Shown: piece by piece, positions 26,152 through 34,351 of the stretch | Position numbering within the stretch: the first letter of the stretch is position 1 | How the letters are laid out: each line of letters begins with the position of its first letter | Source: Bacteroides caecigallinarum | Lineage (GTDB): Bacteria > Bacteroidota > Bacteroidia > Bacteroidales > Bacteroidaceae | Direction: 5' to 3' | Assembly: GCF_021531075.1 (NCBI RefSeq) | Contig: NZ_JADYTJ010000002.1 | Span: 62,001-126,000, forward strand | Length of the DNA: 64,000 bases | The notes under the pieces: model-generated | Told to the model about the DNA's origin: nothing | Seen by the model: only the letters and a program-made list of their open reading frames with translations | Database searches by the model: none | Program-made: the position numbers and the translations under genes

Positions 26152-27969
26152 TTACATTCTTTCAGGTACTTCAATACCAAGAAGTCCCATAGCCAGTTTT
26201 ACAACTTTTCCTACGTTCTTGCTCAGTGCAAGGCGGAATACCTTGACTGCCTCGTTTTCTTCGCGCAGGATGCTGAAGTCGTGATAGAACTGATTGTATT
26301 CCTTAACCAAATCGTAAGCATAGTTGGCAATAATAGAAGGGTTATAGTCGCTTCCTGCCTGTGCCACTACGTTTCTGAAGTCGGCAAGCATCTGTATCAG
26401 TCCCTCTTCCTTAGTGCTGAGCTCAATGTCTGTATTCAGTGTCTCAGGAATGCTTATTCCTGCTTCTGCCGCTTTTCGGAGGATAGACTGGATACGTGCG
26501 TAGGTATATTGGATGAATGGTCCTGTGTTACCGTTGAAGTCGATAGATTCCTTAGGATTGAAAGTCATGTTCTTTCTTGCATCCACTTTCAGGATGAAAT
26601 ACTTCAATGCTCCAAGACCTACTATACGTGCTATATCGTCGGCTTCTTCCTTAGTAAGACCGTCCAGTTTACCGAGTTCTGCACTGGTTTCCTTTGCGGT
26701 TTCAATCATTGCTTCCATCAGGTCGTCTGCATCAACCACAGTACCTTCACGGCTCTTCATCTTACCTTCAGGAAGTTCCACCATACCGTATGAGAAGTGT
26801 ACCAAATCCTTACCCCATTCGAAGCCAAGTTTGTCAAGTAGGATAGAAAGTACCTGGAAGTGATAGTTCTGTTCGTTACCAACAACGTAAATCATCTTGT
26901 TGATGGGGTAGTCTTGGAAACGGAGTTTTGCAGTACCGATGTCCTGGGTCATGTATACAGAAGTGCCGTCGCCACGGAGCAAAAGCTTGTGGTCAAGACC
27001 TTCGGCTGTAAGGTCGGCCCATACCGAACCGTCTTCCTTGCGGAAGAAGAAACCTTTTTCAAGTCCTTCCATGACTTTTTCCTTACCTTCCAGATAAGTT
27101 TCAGATTCGTAGTATATCTTGTCGAAGCTTACGCCCATCATTTTGTAAGTCTCGTCGAAACCAGCGTATACCCAGTCGTTCATCATCTTCCATAGTCCGC
27201 GTACTTCAGGGTCGTTAGCCTCCCATTTACGCAGCATTTCGCGTGCTTCAAGCATCAATGGTGATTCTGCTTCTGCTTTGGCTTTGGCTTCTTCTTCATT
27301 CATGCCTTCTGCCATGAACTTAGCGGTAAGTTCCTTAACTTCAGCTTTATAATGCTTGTCGAAAGCCACATAGTAGTCACCTATAAGGTGGTCGCCTTTT
27401 TTGCCTGACGATTCTGGAGTTTCACCATTACCGTATTTCAACCAAGCAAGCATAGACTTACATATATGAATACCGCGATCGTTCACGATGTTTGTTTTCA
27501 CCACCTTGTTTCCGTTTGCAGCCATAACATTAGCCAGTGCGTTACCAAGCAGGTTATTGCGCACGTGTCCAAGATGCAAAGGCTTGTTTGTGTTAGGCGA
27601 TGAATATTCAATCATTACCAGCGGAGAAGCATCTGTAGCATCCTTTATACCCCATTTTTCATCCTTGTTGATTGTATTGAGCAGTTCTACCCATACACTT
27701 GATGCTATAGTAAGATTGAGGAATCCTTTTATCACATTGAAATCTGCAATAGCAGGTTCATTATTCTTCAGATATTCACCAATCTCCTGTGCTGTCTGTT
27801 CAGGACTTTTCTTCGACATTTTCAGGAAAGGGAATACAACCAATGTTAAATGACCCTCGAACTCTTTCTTGGTCTTCTGCAACTGTACCATTTTTTCAGG
27901 TACATCCTGTCCATACAGTTGCTTGATACCTTGTAGTATCGCGGCTGTAAGCTTGTCTTCTATTTTCAT
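26152..27969 (-). CDS. argS: Arginyl-tRNA synthetase
   Basis: 605 residues, normal for the family. It charges tRNA-Arg in the cytoplasm. Domains: N-terminal additional domain (about 5-90), Rossmann fold with the HIGH variant HLGH in NTNKPLHLGHVRNNLLGNAL, the KMSKS-like region KMKSREGTVVDADDL, and the C-terminal DALR anticodon domain (about 480-605; FIQYTYARIQSILRKAAEAG) ending LGIEVPERM. A -7 box lies 40 bp upstream of the ATG. RNase H follows at once. Confidence 0.97.
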   Translation of the reverse strand: MKIEDKLTAAILQGIKQLYGQDVPEKMVQLQKTKKEFEGHLTLVVFPFLKMSKKSPEQTAQEIGEYLKNNEPAIADFNVIKGFLNLTIASSVWVELLNTINKDEKWGIKDATDASPLVMIEYSSPNTNKPLHLGHVRNNLLGNALANVMAANGNKVVKTNIVNDRGIHICKSMLAWLKYGNGETPESSGKKGDHLIGDYYVAFDKHYKAEVKELTAKFMAEGMNEEEAKAKAEAESPLMLEAREMLRKWEANDPEVRGLWKMMNDWVYAGFDETYKMMGVSFDKIYYESETYLEGKEKVMEGLEKGFFFRKEDGSVWADLTAEGLDHKLLLRGDGTSVYMTQDIGTAKLRFQDYPINKMIYVVGNEQNYHFQVLSILLDKLGFEWGKDLVHFSYGMVELPEGKMKSREGTVVDADDLMEAMIETAKETSAELGKLDGLTKEEADDIARIVGLGALKYFILKVDARKNMTFNPKESIDFNGNTGPFIQYTYARIQSILRKAAEAGISIPETLNTDIELSTKEEGLIQMLADFRNVVAQAGSDYNPSIIANYAYDLVKEYNQFYHDFSILREENEAVKVFRLALSKNVGKVVKLAMGLLGIEVPERM

Positions 27970-28008
27970 TTATTTCTGTTTTTATTGATTATCCGGATAA
28001 TAATGTTG

Positions 28009-28016
28009 CAAAGTTA
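28009..28016 (-). promoter_or_regulatory. Candidate -7 box of argS
   Basis: TAACTTTG on the minus strand matches TAnnTTTG and lies 39 bp upstream of the argS start codon. No clear -33 element. Confidence 0.4.
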
Positions 28017-28044
28017 CTAATAAAAAGTGATAATCAGAAATGTG

Positions 28045-28075
28045 AAAAATAGAAAAGCCAGGATTATCCCGGCTT
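28045..28075 (-). terminator. Terminator after the DUF4369 gene
   Basis: On the minus strand AAGCCGGG (28075-28068) pairs with CCTGGCTT (28062-28055), one mismatch, followed by TTCTATTTTT. It lies 4 bp after the stop codon. Confidence 0.6.
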
Positions 28076-28079
28076 CTTG

Positions 28080-28649
28080 TTATTTGATAATTATTTTGCA
28101 CTCTTCAATTTGTTTTTCGTTCAGTTTATTTTTGAAGGAGTTGAATATATATTTTCCTACAGTAGAATTTCCGTTTTTCAGAATTTGCTGTACTAGGAAG
28201 GTCGCAAATTCTGTTTTTACGGAATCCGGTGAAAGTGACTTACTGTACATGCTGTCAGTGAATTTGTCTTTTTCTATCAGGAATTTCATCATTTTGTCAT
28301 TTCCATAGGTATTTGCCACATATACCATATCACCCATTTCTACAGTAATTTCACCTTTTTCCAGCACTACAGGTAGGATGATAGGAAATAAATCGCTGTC
28401 GTTCTCATGCAACACAAGTTCCATTACTTTTGTAGTGTCATGTTTGCCTGTGAAAGTGAACTTGCAGTCTTTTATTGCTGCACTGTCGCATTTCTGTCCA
28501 GTAGCATCTACCATATATACGGTTTTTTTGTCGTATCTAGGGTTTGTTATTCTTCCGTTAATTTTATATCCATCGGTTTCTGTATGTCCGCAGGACAATA
28601 AAAAAAGAAGTAAAAAAGCGTTTGTAGCTAAATGTTTTAAACTTTTCAT
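28080..28649 (-). CDS. DUF4369 lipoprotein
   Basis: The ATG at 28649 (189 residues, MKSLKHLATNAFLLLFLLSC) is chosen over a TTG at 28664, because the lipoprotein signal starts there; the lipobox is LFLLSC. The mature protein has the DUF4369 beta-rich domain (about 30-125; YKINGRITNPRYDKKTVYMV, CKFTFTGKHDTTKVMELVL, VVLEKGEITVEMG). In Bacteroidales this domain usually precedes a thioredoxin-like disulfide reductase domain. Here the C-terminus is only a helical segment (STVGKYIFNSFKNKLNEKQI) with no CxxC, so the protein is a stand-alone or shortened form. Function is unknown. It lies downstream of the S-layer-like operon, separated by a hairpin. Confidence 0.8.
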   Translation of the reverse strand: MKSLKHLATNAFLLLFLLSCGHTETDGYKINGRITNPRYDKKTVYMVDATGQKCDSAAIKDCKFTFTGKHDTTKVMELVLHENDSDLFPIILPVVLEKGEITVEMGDMVYVANTYGNDKMMKFLIEKDKFTDSMYSKSLSPDSVKTEFATFLVQQILKNGNSTVGKYIFNSFKNKLNEKQIEECKIIIK

Positions 28650-28668
28650 ACTTGTAGTTAGCAAAGTT

Positions 28669-28708
28669 TAAAGAAGCACCCCACACAAAGTTGCAGAGTG
28701 CTTCTTAA
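28669..28708 (-). terminator. Hairpin after the S-layer-like operon
   Basis: AAGAAGCAC (28671-28679) pairs with GTGCTTCTT (28698-28706), extended by AA/TT. It lies 33 bp after the stop of the beta-barrel gene. Weak T-tract, so strength is uncertain. Confidence 0.55.
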
Positions 28709-28741
28709 TCATGTTAGAAATTCTATTTGGATTTTCTCTGT

Positions 28742-29644
28742 TTAGAATCTGAATCCAATCTTCAAGTTAGGAGTAGCAAACAGACCTACACTGTGGTGTG
28801 CAGCCTGGTAAACGGCAGAACCTTTCGGGCAAATCTGTATTACGTCGTAACGATATGCAGCAGGCTGGACTTCGAAACCTAGAACCAGTCCTTTTGCCAG
28901 ACTATATTCTATACCGGTGACAATCCCCGCCCTAAGACCGAAAATCTGTCCGGTACGTGAGTTTGGGGTATAGAGTTGTACGCTTTCAGTCATTAACTCT
29001 TCATCGGTTTCTTCGCTCATATCAGGATCTGTCACTGTTTCGCCTGTGTAAGGATATGAGGTTTGTATTCTACCCATTTGCCATCCTAATACACCTCCTG
29101 CGTAGAGGTTGATGCGCTCGTTTTTTGTATTGAAATAATAATTTGAACCTATTTGTACAGTCCAGGCATTCTGTACTCTTCCTTCAATATACTTATAGTC
29201 TTGTATTGGCAGTTCAGCTACACTATGGTCTCCTTCGATATAATCTTTGGATGGCGTAGCATTAATGTTCATGCTGAACATTAAGTTTACATCCAGACGG
29301 TCAGTGAGGAAATATTTTCCCTGAATACCAATAAGGTTCATCAGTGAATTATTATTTAAATTTCCCAAATTGAGCCAATATCCAGGATCACCGGACTGGA
29401 AATCTGTTCCAGGCATACCTACAGGATTATTAAATCCGATAGATGCATCTGTATTTCCGTTCCAGTAAGTAGGCAGCAGATATTCCATGCTTTGGTCGAA
29501 CATCTGACTGTTTCCTATTACTGCAGAAATTTGCCATTGGCCTTTTTTAGGAGTAAACGACGCATCACTGCTGCTGTATTGTTGCGCCATTCCTGGCGCA
29601 ACTGTACATACAGACAGAAGTAATATGCATAGTTTCTTTATCAT
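28742..29644 (-). CDS. Outer-membrane beta-barrel protein, BT1926-like
   Basis: 300 residues with a signal peptide (MIKKLCILLLSVCTVAPGMAQ). The rest alternates in the way of a small outer-membrane barrel (WQISAVIGNSQMF, LMNLIGIQGKYFLTDRLDVNLMFS, AWTVQIGSNYYFNTKNERINLYAGGVLGWQMG cut here into strands) and ends with the terminal aromatic strand LKIGFRF. It resembles the BT1926 family that accompanies the S-layer protein gene of B. thetaiotaomicron; I recognise this from memory, without a search. It starts 22 bp after the coiled-coil lipoprotein gene and is surely in the same operon. It may anchor or export the surface layer. Confidence 0.75.
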   Translation of the reverse strand: MIKKLCILLLSVCTVAPGMAQQYSSSDASFTPKKGQWQISAVIGNSQMFDQSMEYLLPTYWNGNTDASIGFNNPVGMPGTDFQSGDPGYWLNLGNLNNNSLMNLIGIQGKYFLTDRLDVNLMFSMNINATPSKDYIEGDHSVAELPIQDYKYIEGRVQNAWTVQIGSNYYFNTKNERINLYAGGVLGWQMGRIQTSYPYTGETVTDPDMSEETDEELMTESVQLYTPNSRTGQIFGLRAGIVTGIEYSLAKGLVLGFEVQPAAYRYDVIQICPKGSAVYQAAHHSVGLFATPNLKIGFRF

Positions 29645-29666
29645 ACTTGTTAGTTTAAGAGGTTAA

Positions 29667-32039
29667 TTATACGCCGGCTATTGCTGCGAGTAACTGATTT
29701 TTCTTTTCATTTGCTGCATCGAACAGTGACTGCAAAGCTTCTGATTCGGCTTTTCTTGCATTGTATAGTGCATCTTTTTGAGCAATAACGGCTGTCTGAG
29801 CAAATTCGTATTCACCCTTTTCTGCTGATTCAAGCAGTTTGGTGTAATAATTCAATGTGTGCTGTGCTGCAGGAAGAGTACCGCCTACACCTTCAATTGC
29901 TGCTATATCTTCTTTTATTGCTGCAATTGCGTCTTGGTATGATGATAAGCTATTTCCTTCATCAGCAATTGTTACACCTTCCATTGTACTCATCAATGAA
30001 GACAGACCTGTAATTTCTTCTCTTAGAGTTGCAATCTGAGATGTGTAAATCGCATCAATCTCGTATTTCTGTGCAATCAATAAATTCCTAGCTTCCTGAT
30101 AAGCCTCATTTGCTTCTAATAAGCCCTCACTGATAGTTTCCAAGCCGGCCATCAATGTCCTGAAGTCAGTTTGGTGTGTTATAGTAATATCCTCTGTTTC
30201 ATATAGATAAGTTGACATGAAATAATCGTTTGCTAATCCATCGCCTATAATTGCACCGTAAACATATGATGTACTATTACCTAGGTATAAATCCTCATAA
30301 TATTCAAAAAGACCGTAATAATTTAAACTATTTTTCCACTGTTCATAGGTATACGGAACTAACATATAGTTCTCTTCTAGAAGAGTACTTATATTACTAC
30401 CCCAAATTGCTTCTGTAGCATCCATATATGTGTCATACAGACTGCCGTCAAAACGATATAAATCATCGGTTCCTACTTGTTCTTCTTTTGATAGTGCTAA
30501 ATAAGCATCCAGACCACCTGTTTCATCAATCTCTGTTATTGCATCACCACCTAACAGATTACAAACGAAACCGTCAAGTTCTTTTCTTTGAGTCAGGAAC
30601 TCTTTAATTTTATCTTTAATTTCAGTTTGATCTTCTGTTGTAGGAGATCCTATAGCTTCATAAGCGGCAATTTCTTTAAGTAAGATCGTTCTAGCATCGT
30701 ATCTGTTTTTAGATGAAAAAGGTTTGTATTGATACTTATATGCATCAGCAGCCTCAATAAAGTCATTCTTTGCTTTTATCCAGCCTTTTGTCTCATCACC
30801 AATAGCATCATTGTAAGCTTTTTTTGCATCTTCGTTGTTTATTTTTAATATTTCAAGATTCCTGTTTTTGTTTGCCAGTTCATTATCTTCATATATATAA
30901 GAATCTAAACTCAATGTTAAATAATAAATGAAAAGTTCTTTTATATCTGGCTTCATTGATAATGACAGAGAAGTAGGAAGTTTATATGTATATGGGATAT
31001 CTGTTGTTATCTTTACTGCTTCCAATTGCATCTGATATTCATTGGGATCAGGGTCTGCTGAAGGGTCTAAAGTATAAAGCGCATAATCAATATCCCAATA
31101 TAACCATTCTGTTAATGCCTCAGGAATTTCAATCTTGATTTCGGATTTTACGTTGTAATTATTTTCAAGTTCTGCAAGTTGCCTGTCAATCACAGTCTTT
31201 TGTTCATCTCTTTCAAGTTCTAACCTTGTTATTTCCGCATTATTAGTTGTTACTTTATCGTTATATTCATTATACTTATTCTCCCATTCGCTAATGTCGG
31301 TATTAGCAATCAATTTCAGTTCTGCTAAAGTTTTATTAATTCCATCAATAGTTCCTTGTGTGTTACTTATAGTGTTTTTTATTGATGCAATAATACTTTC
31401 CTTTGAATCGCCAAATTCAGCTTCGTACTTATCCCTTAAAGCATCAGCCATATCTTTCTGCGCATTAGCTAAAGCAGTAGCCAATCCTTTTAATCCTTGA
31501 ACTGTGGTAGCTGTTGTGCTAGGAACATATTCTTTCTTAGTGTCACTCCATACGTATTTTGTGTATTCGAATGATTTAGTATAAATCAACTCATACAATG
31601 CGGCTGCATACGCGTTTTCTTTATAATTTAGCATTGCAACTTCAATATCTGCTATAGCTTTATCGTAAGCAGCTTGTGCCAATGCTGTTTGGGTTTGTAA
31701 GTCAAGCAATTCCTTTTTGAATTTTTCTTCGAGTTTTTTCTTTTCATTTTCCCAGTACAGTTTTTCCTGTTCGCTTTTTGCAGCTAATATTTCAGTATTG
31801 ATTTTAGCTTGTGCAGCAACTTCCTGCTCATATAAAGCTTGAGCTTGTAAGTAACTTGCCTGAGCCTGTTTGATTGCCGCTTCAGCCTGCTCTACCAGGA
31901 TTTTTGCTCTTAGTAAATCTGCTTTTGCGCCACGAAGATTTTCAATACCTGCCGGTTCCGTTGTGTCGATACAACTTGTGAATGTTGCAGCTGCTCCACT
32001 CATGAGTAGTCCAGCCACGAGGTACGTCCATTTTTTCAT
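29667..32039 (-). CDS. Coiled-coil surface lipoprotein, S-layer-like (BT1927 type)
   Basis: 790 residues. A lipoprotein signal ends GAAATFTSC, followed by IDTTEPAGIENLRGAKADLL. Long helical, alanine- and glutamate-rich coiled coils cover about 35-150 (AKILVEQAEAAIKQAQASYL) and about 630-790 (LAAIAGV end). The middle (about 150-600) is mixed and rich in tyrosine, aspartate and leucine. The sequence and the following barrel gene match the BT1927-BT1926 arrangement, described in B. thetaiotaomicron as a phase-variable surface layer. The homology call is from recognition only. The upstream region has a C9 tract and an inverted repeat, which could control expression. Confidence 0.7.
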   Translation of the reverse strand: MKKWTYLVAGLLMSGAAATFTSCIDTTEPAGIENLRGAKADLLRAKILVEQAEAAIKQAQASYLQAQALYEQEVAAQAKINTEILAAKSEQEKLYWENEKKKLEEKFKKELLDLQTQTALAQAAYDKAIADIEVAMLNYKENAYAAALYELIYTKSFEYTKYVWSDTKKEYVPSTTATTVQGLKGLATALANAQKDMADALRDKYEAEFGDSKESIIASIKNTISNTQGTIDGINKTLAELKLIANTDISEWENKYNEYNDKVTTNNAEITRLELERDEQKTVIDRQLAELENNYNVKSEIKIEIPEALTEWLYWDIDYALYTLDPSADPDPNEYQMQLEAVKITTDIPYTYKLPTSLSLSMKPDIKELFIYYLTLSLDSYIYEDNELANKNRNLEILKINNEDAKKAYNDAIGDETKGWIKAKNDFIEAADAYKYQYKPFSSKNRYDARTILLKEIAAYEAIGSPTTEDQTEIKDKIKEFLTQRKELDGFVCNLLGGDAITEIDETGGLDAYLALSKEEQVGTDDLYRFDGSLYDTYMDATEAIWGSNISTLLEENYMLVPYTYEQWKNSLNYYGLFEYYEDLYLGNSTSYVYGAIIGDGLANDYFMSTYLYETEDITITHQTDFRTLMAGLETISEGLLEANEAYQEARNLLIAQKYEIDAIYTSQIATLREEITGLSSLMSTMEGVTIADEGNSLSSYQDAIAAIKEDIAAIEGVGGTLPAAQHTLNYYTKLLESAEKGEYEFAQTAVIAQKDALYNARKAESEALQSLFDAANEKKNQLLAAIAGV

Positions 32040-32339
32040 ACTCTAGTGTGTTTTTAAAGGTTAATAAATAGTTTTTAGATTTATATATTTATTTTTGTTG
32101 TTATACTATATGAGTATGCTTTATTGCAAATATATGGACTATAAATTAAAATGGTTTTTCTAAACGTAAAATAATAACAGATTATGATTTATAACATATA
32201 TATTATAACAAATAGTAATTTTACCCCCCCCCATCCGCATTAATATGTAACTATTATGCAATTTTCATATTGCATTTTGTTATAACAGAATTGTTTGTTT
32301 CCCTTAGTGAAAAATTAATTATTTAAATATTTGTGTTAT
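32040..32339. promoter_or_regulatory. Structured upstream region of the S-layer-like operon
   Basis: 300 bp without genes, very AT-rich. It holds a candidate -7 box TATATTTG (minus strand, 32134-32127), a run of nine C at 32224-32232 (G9 on the coding strand), a perfect 10-bp inverted repeat TTATAACAAA (32203-32212) / TTTGTTATAA (32276-32285) around that run, and three direct copies of TTATAACA at 32189, 32203 and 32280. The run is about 90 bp upstream of the -7 box. No -33 box was seen. Confidence 0.5.
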
Positions 32340-32732
32340 TTACTTTTTCACGTTTCCCTTTTTCCATCTCATTGGAGATATACCAGCTATAAATTTGAAT
32401 TGTTTGCTGAAATGTGCCTGATCATTATATCCAGTCATTATTGCTATTTGTCCCATATTAAGATTTGGGTTCTCAGACATTATTCTTTTTGCATCCTCAA
32501 CTCGCATCTTGTGTAACCATGTGTTGAAGTTGCAGTTATATGTATCATTGATATAATTGGAAATATATGTTCGATTAATACCTAAATCTCTTCCAAGGAT
32601 TTCTATACCCACTTCGTGCTCAAGGTATTTTTTGTTTTTTATCCATTCATCAACCAAAAGTTTGATTTTCAATGAATCTTTTGCTTTTCTAGTATACTTC
32701 TTGTTTTTCATAAAATAACTCATTTTTCTCAT
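32340..32732 (-). CDS. Short AraC-family DNA-binding protein
   Basis: The ATG at 32732 (130 residues) is chosen because the longer open frame starts with TTG at 32765, inside a strong -7 box. The protein is almost only an AraC-type double helix-turn-helix domain (about 45-125): first helix-turn-helix GIEILGRDLGINRTYISNYIND, second MGQIAIMTGYNDQAHFSKQFKFIAGISPMRW. The short basic N-terminus (KNKKYTRKAKDSLKIKLLVD) offers no ligand domain. In many Bacteroidales relatives this domain follows membrane or sensor segments, so this may be a trimmed form. It lies 300 bp upstream of the S-layer-like operon on the same strand and may regulate it. Confidence 0.8.
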   Translation of the reverse strand: MRKMSYFMKNKKYTRKAKDSLKIKLLVDEWIKNKKYLEHEVGIEILGRDLGINRTYISNYINDTYNCNFNTWLHKMRVEDAKRIMSENPNLNMGQIAIMTGYNDQAHFSKQFKFIAGISPMRWKKGNVKK

Positions 32733-32762
32733 AATATATATCAATATAATGTTCTTACCGTC

Positions 32763-32794
32763 CAAATATATTAAAACCTTTACGTTTCTACAAA
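32763..32794 (-). promoter_or_regulatory. Promoter of the short AraC-type gene
   Basis: TTTG (32794-32791) and TATATTTG (32770-32763) on the minus strand match both Bacteroidetes promoter elements with 20-bp spacing, 30 bp before the ATG. The rest of the 32733-32944 gap shows nothing else. Confidence 0.65.
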
Positions 32795-32944
32795 CAGTTA
32801 TTCCTCAATATATTACTATATGGCAGATATGTGTACTATTGTGCAAAAAAACGTGCCTATGTGGTATAAAAATCCTATAATTATAGAATGAGTGGAAAAT
32901 TAGTTATTTTATATGATTTATGCATCACTGTAACCCGTGATTTA

Positions 32945-34171
32945 TTAATTATATACTAGTGTGGAAAGGTGCCTTTCACTGAAAATATCATTGGCAATAT
33001 CCAGAATTTCACTTGCAGAGATATTTTCAATACGTTTGTAGACCTCTTCTTTTTCTTCGTAGCGGTTATAGTGAAGGAAACATTTTCCCATGTCGAGTGC
33101 GCAATTCTCAAAATTGTCTGATGCTACTCCCAGTTGTCCAATAATTTGTTTTTTGGCTGCTGATAGCTGGCTATCCTTCATTAAGTTCTCTCTAAGTTTC
33201 TTTAGTTCCTTCCTTGCTAGTTCTATGCATCGTTCTTTATCCTCTGGGTCGCAACCGAAATATATGCTGAACACTCCAGTATCTGTATATGATGTAAGAT
33301 TTGATTCAACATTGTATACCAACGCATTTTTCTCCCTCAGAGCAATATTCAGACGACTGTTCATTCCCGGCCCTCCAAGAATATTGTTCAGCAGGTATAG
33401 GCCTGTTCTTCTCTTGTCGTGTGCGTCGTATGCTCTTGTACCTATCATGACATGCGATTGGTGTGTGTCTCTGTTTATTGTGATATCTCGTGGAACATAG
33501 TCGGGTGGTGTAAGCCGGTTTATGCTTTCTTCCTGAAAAGCCGGTATGTCGTTAGTAATCTTTTCTATGGTTCTTACTACCTTCCTGAATTCAATGTTTC
33601 CCATGATGAAGAACACCATATTACCTGTCCTGTATCTGCTGCGTGTGAAGCGGAGTGCATCTTCTGTTCCAAAACTCCTGAGCAGTTCCGGTTTTCCGAG
33701 GATGTTTCTTCCCAAAGGGTGATTGGGAAAGATAAGTTCTTCGAAATCGTCGAAAATCAGTTCGGCAGGACTGTCTTCGTAACTTTGTATTTCATCTATT
33801 ATTACTTCTACTTCTTTTTCAATCTGGTTTTCAGGGAATGTGCTATGGAATACTATGTCTGTCAGAAGTTCTGCAGCACGCATGAAATGTTCTTTAAGGA
33901 AAGTGCTGTATACTATTGTTTCTTCCTTGTTGGTAAAAGCATTTAAATCGCCACCCACGTTCTCCATGCGGTTAAGTATGTGCCACGCCTTGCGGTGGGA
34001 AGTTCCTTTGAACAGCAGGTGTTCCACAAAGTGGGCCATTCCTTGTTCGTTGTCTTGCTCGTCGCGTGTTCCGGCGTTTATTGCATATCCGCAATATACC
34101 ACGTCGGTAGGACTGGGGCAATGTATAATTCTCAGTCCGTTAGTCAATATATGTGTAGATATCGTTTTCAT
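32945..34171 (-). CDS. M16-family zinc peptidase (pitrilysin-like)
   Basis: 408 residues, no signal peptide, so cytoplasmic. The N-terminal M16 domain has the inverted zinc motif HFVEH in EQGMAHFVEHLLFKGTSHR with the downstream glutamate in EVEVIIDEIQSYEDSP. The C-terminal M16 domain (about 175-350; IGTRAYDAHDKRRTGLYLLN, LGGPGMNSRLNIALREKNAL) is the inactive half that closes the chamber. This is the short two-domain form of bacterial processing peptidases. It cleaves peptides; the natural substrate is unknown. It is divergent from the LOG-family gene and shares with it an upstream region with tandem repeats. Confidence 0.92.
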   Translation of the reverse strand: MKTISTHILTNGLRIIHCPSPTDVVYCGYAINAGTRDEQDNEQGMAHFVEHLLFKGTSHRKAWHILNRMENVGGDLNAFTNKEETIVYSTFLKEHFMRAAELLTDIVFHSTFPENQIEKEVEVIIDEIQSYEDSPAELIFDDFEELIFPNHPLGRNILGKPELLRSFGTEDALRFTRSRYRTGNMVFFIMGNIEFRKVVRTIEKITNDIPAFQEESINRLTPPDYVPRDITINRDTHQSHVMIGTRAYDAHDKRRTGLYLLNNILGGPGMNSRLNIALREKNALVYNVESNLTSYTDTGVFSIYFGCDPEDKERCIELARKELKKLRENLMKDSQLSAAKKQIIGQLGVASDNFENCALDMGKCFLHYNRYEEKEEVYKRIENISASEILDIANDIFSERHLSTLVYN

Positions 34172-34191
34172 AATTAAGCATTTCGGGGGTG

Positions 34192-34199
34192 CAAATTTA
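34192..34199 (-). promoter_or_regulatory. Candidate -7 box of the M16 peptidase gene
   Basis: TAAATTTG on the minus strand matches TAnnTTTG, 20 bp before the start codon at 34171. The tandem repeats at 34227-34292 lie just upstream. Confidence 0.5.
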
Positions 34200-34226
34200 A
34201 AAAGGTTTTTCTTATTAAAAAAACTC

Positions 34227-34292
34227 CTTGACGTTTTAGGTAAAATACCTTGTCGTTTTGAGTAAAATGACAGGACGTTTTAAAAAAAACAT
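34227..34292. repeat. Three tandem 22-bp repeats in a divergent promoter region
   Basis: Units at 34227-34248, 34249-34270 and 34271-34292 share a core G(A/T)CGTTTT followed by (A/G)-rich sequence and TAAAAT. Units 1 and 2 match at most positions; unit 3 is weaker toward its end. The 22-bp period is about two helical turns, as for tandem operator sites. Confidence 0.6.
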
Positions 34293-34351
34293 TTACGGGA
34301 TGAAAAATGTATCAATTTTTATGTTCATATTTGTAAATAAAATTCATACAT

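Noticed and set aside
32203-32285. Classical invertible promoter
   Set aside because: The inverted repeat is only 10 bp, the enclosed segment only 63 bp, no promoter box was seen inside it and no site-specific invertase gene is in the window. Kept only as an untested possibility.
34227-34292. CRISPR array
   Set aside because: The repeats are directly adjacent, without spacers, and there are no cas genes.
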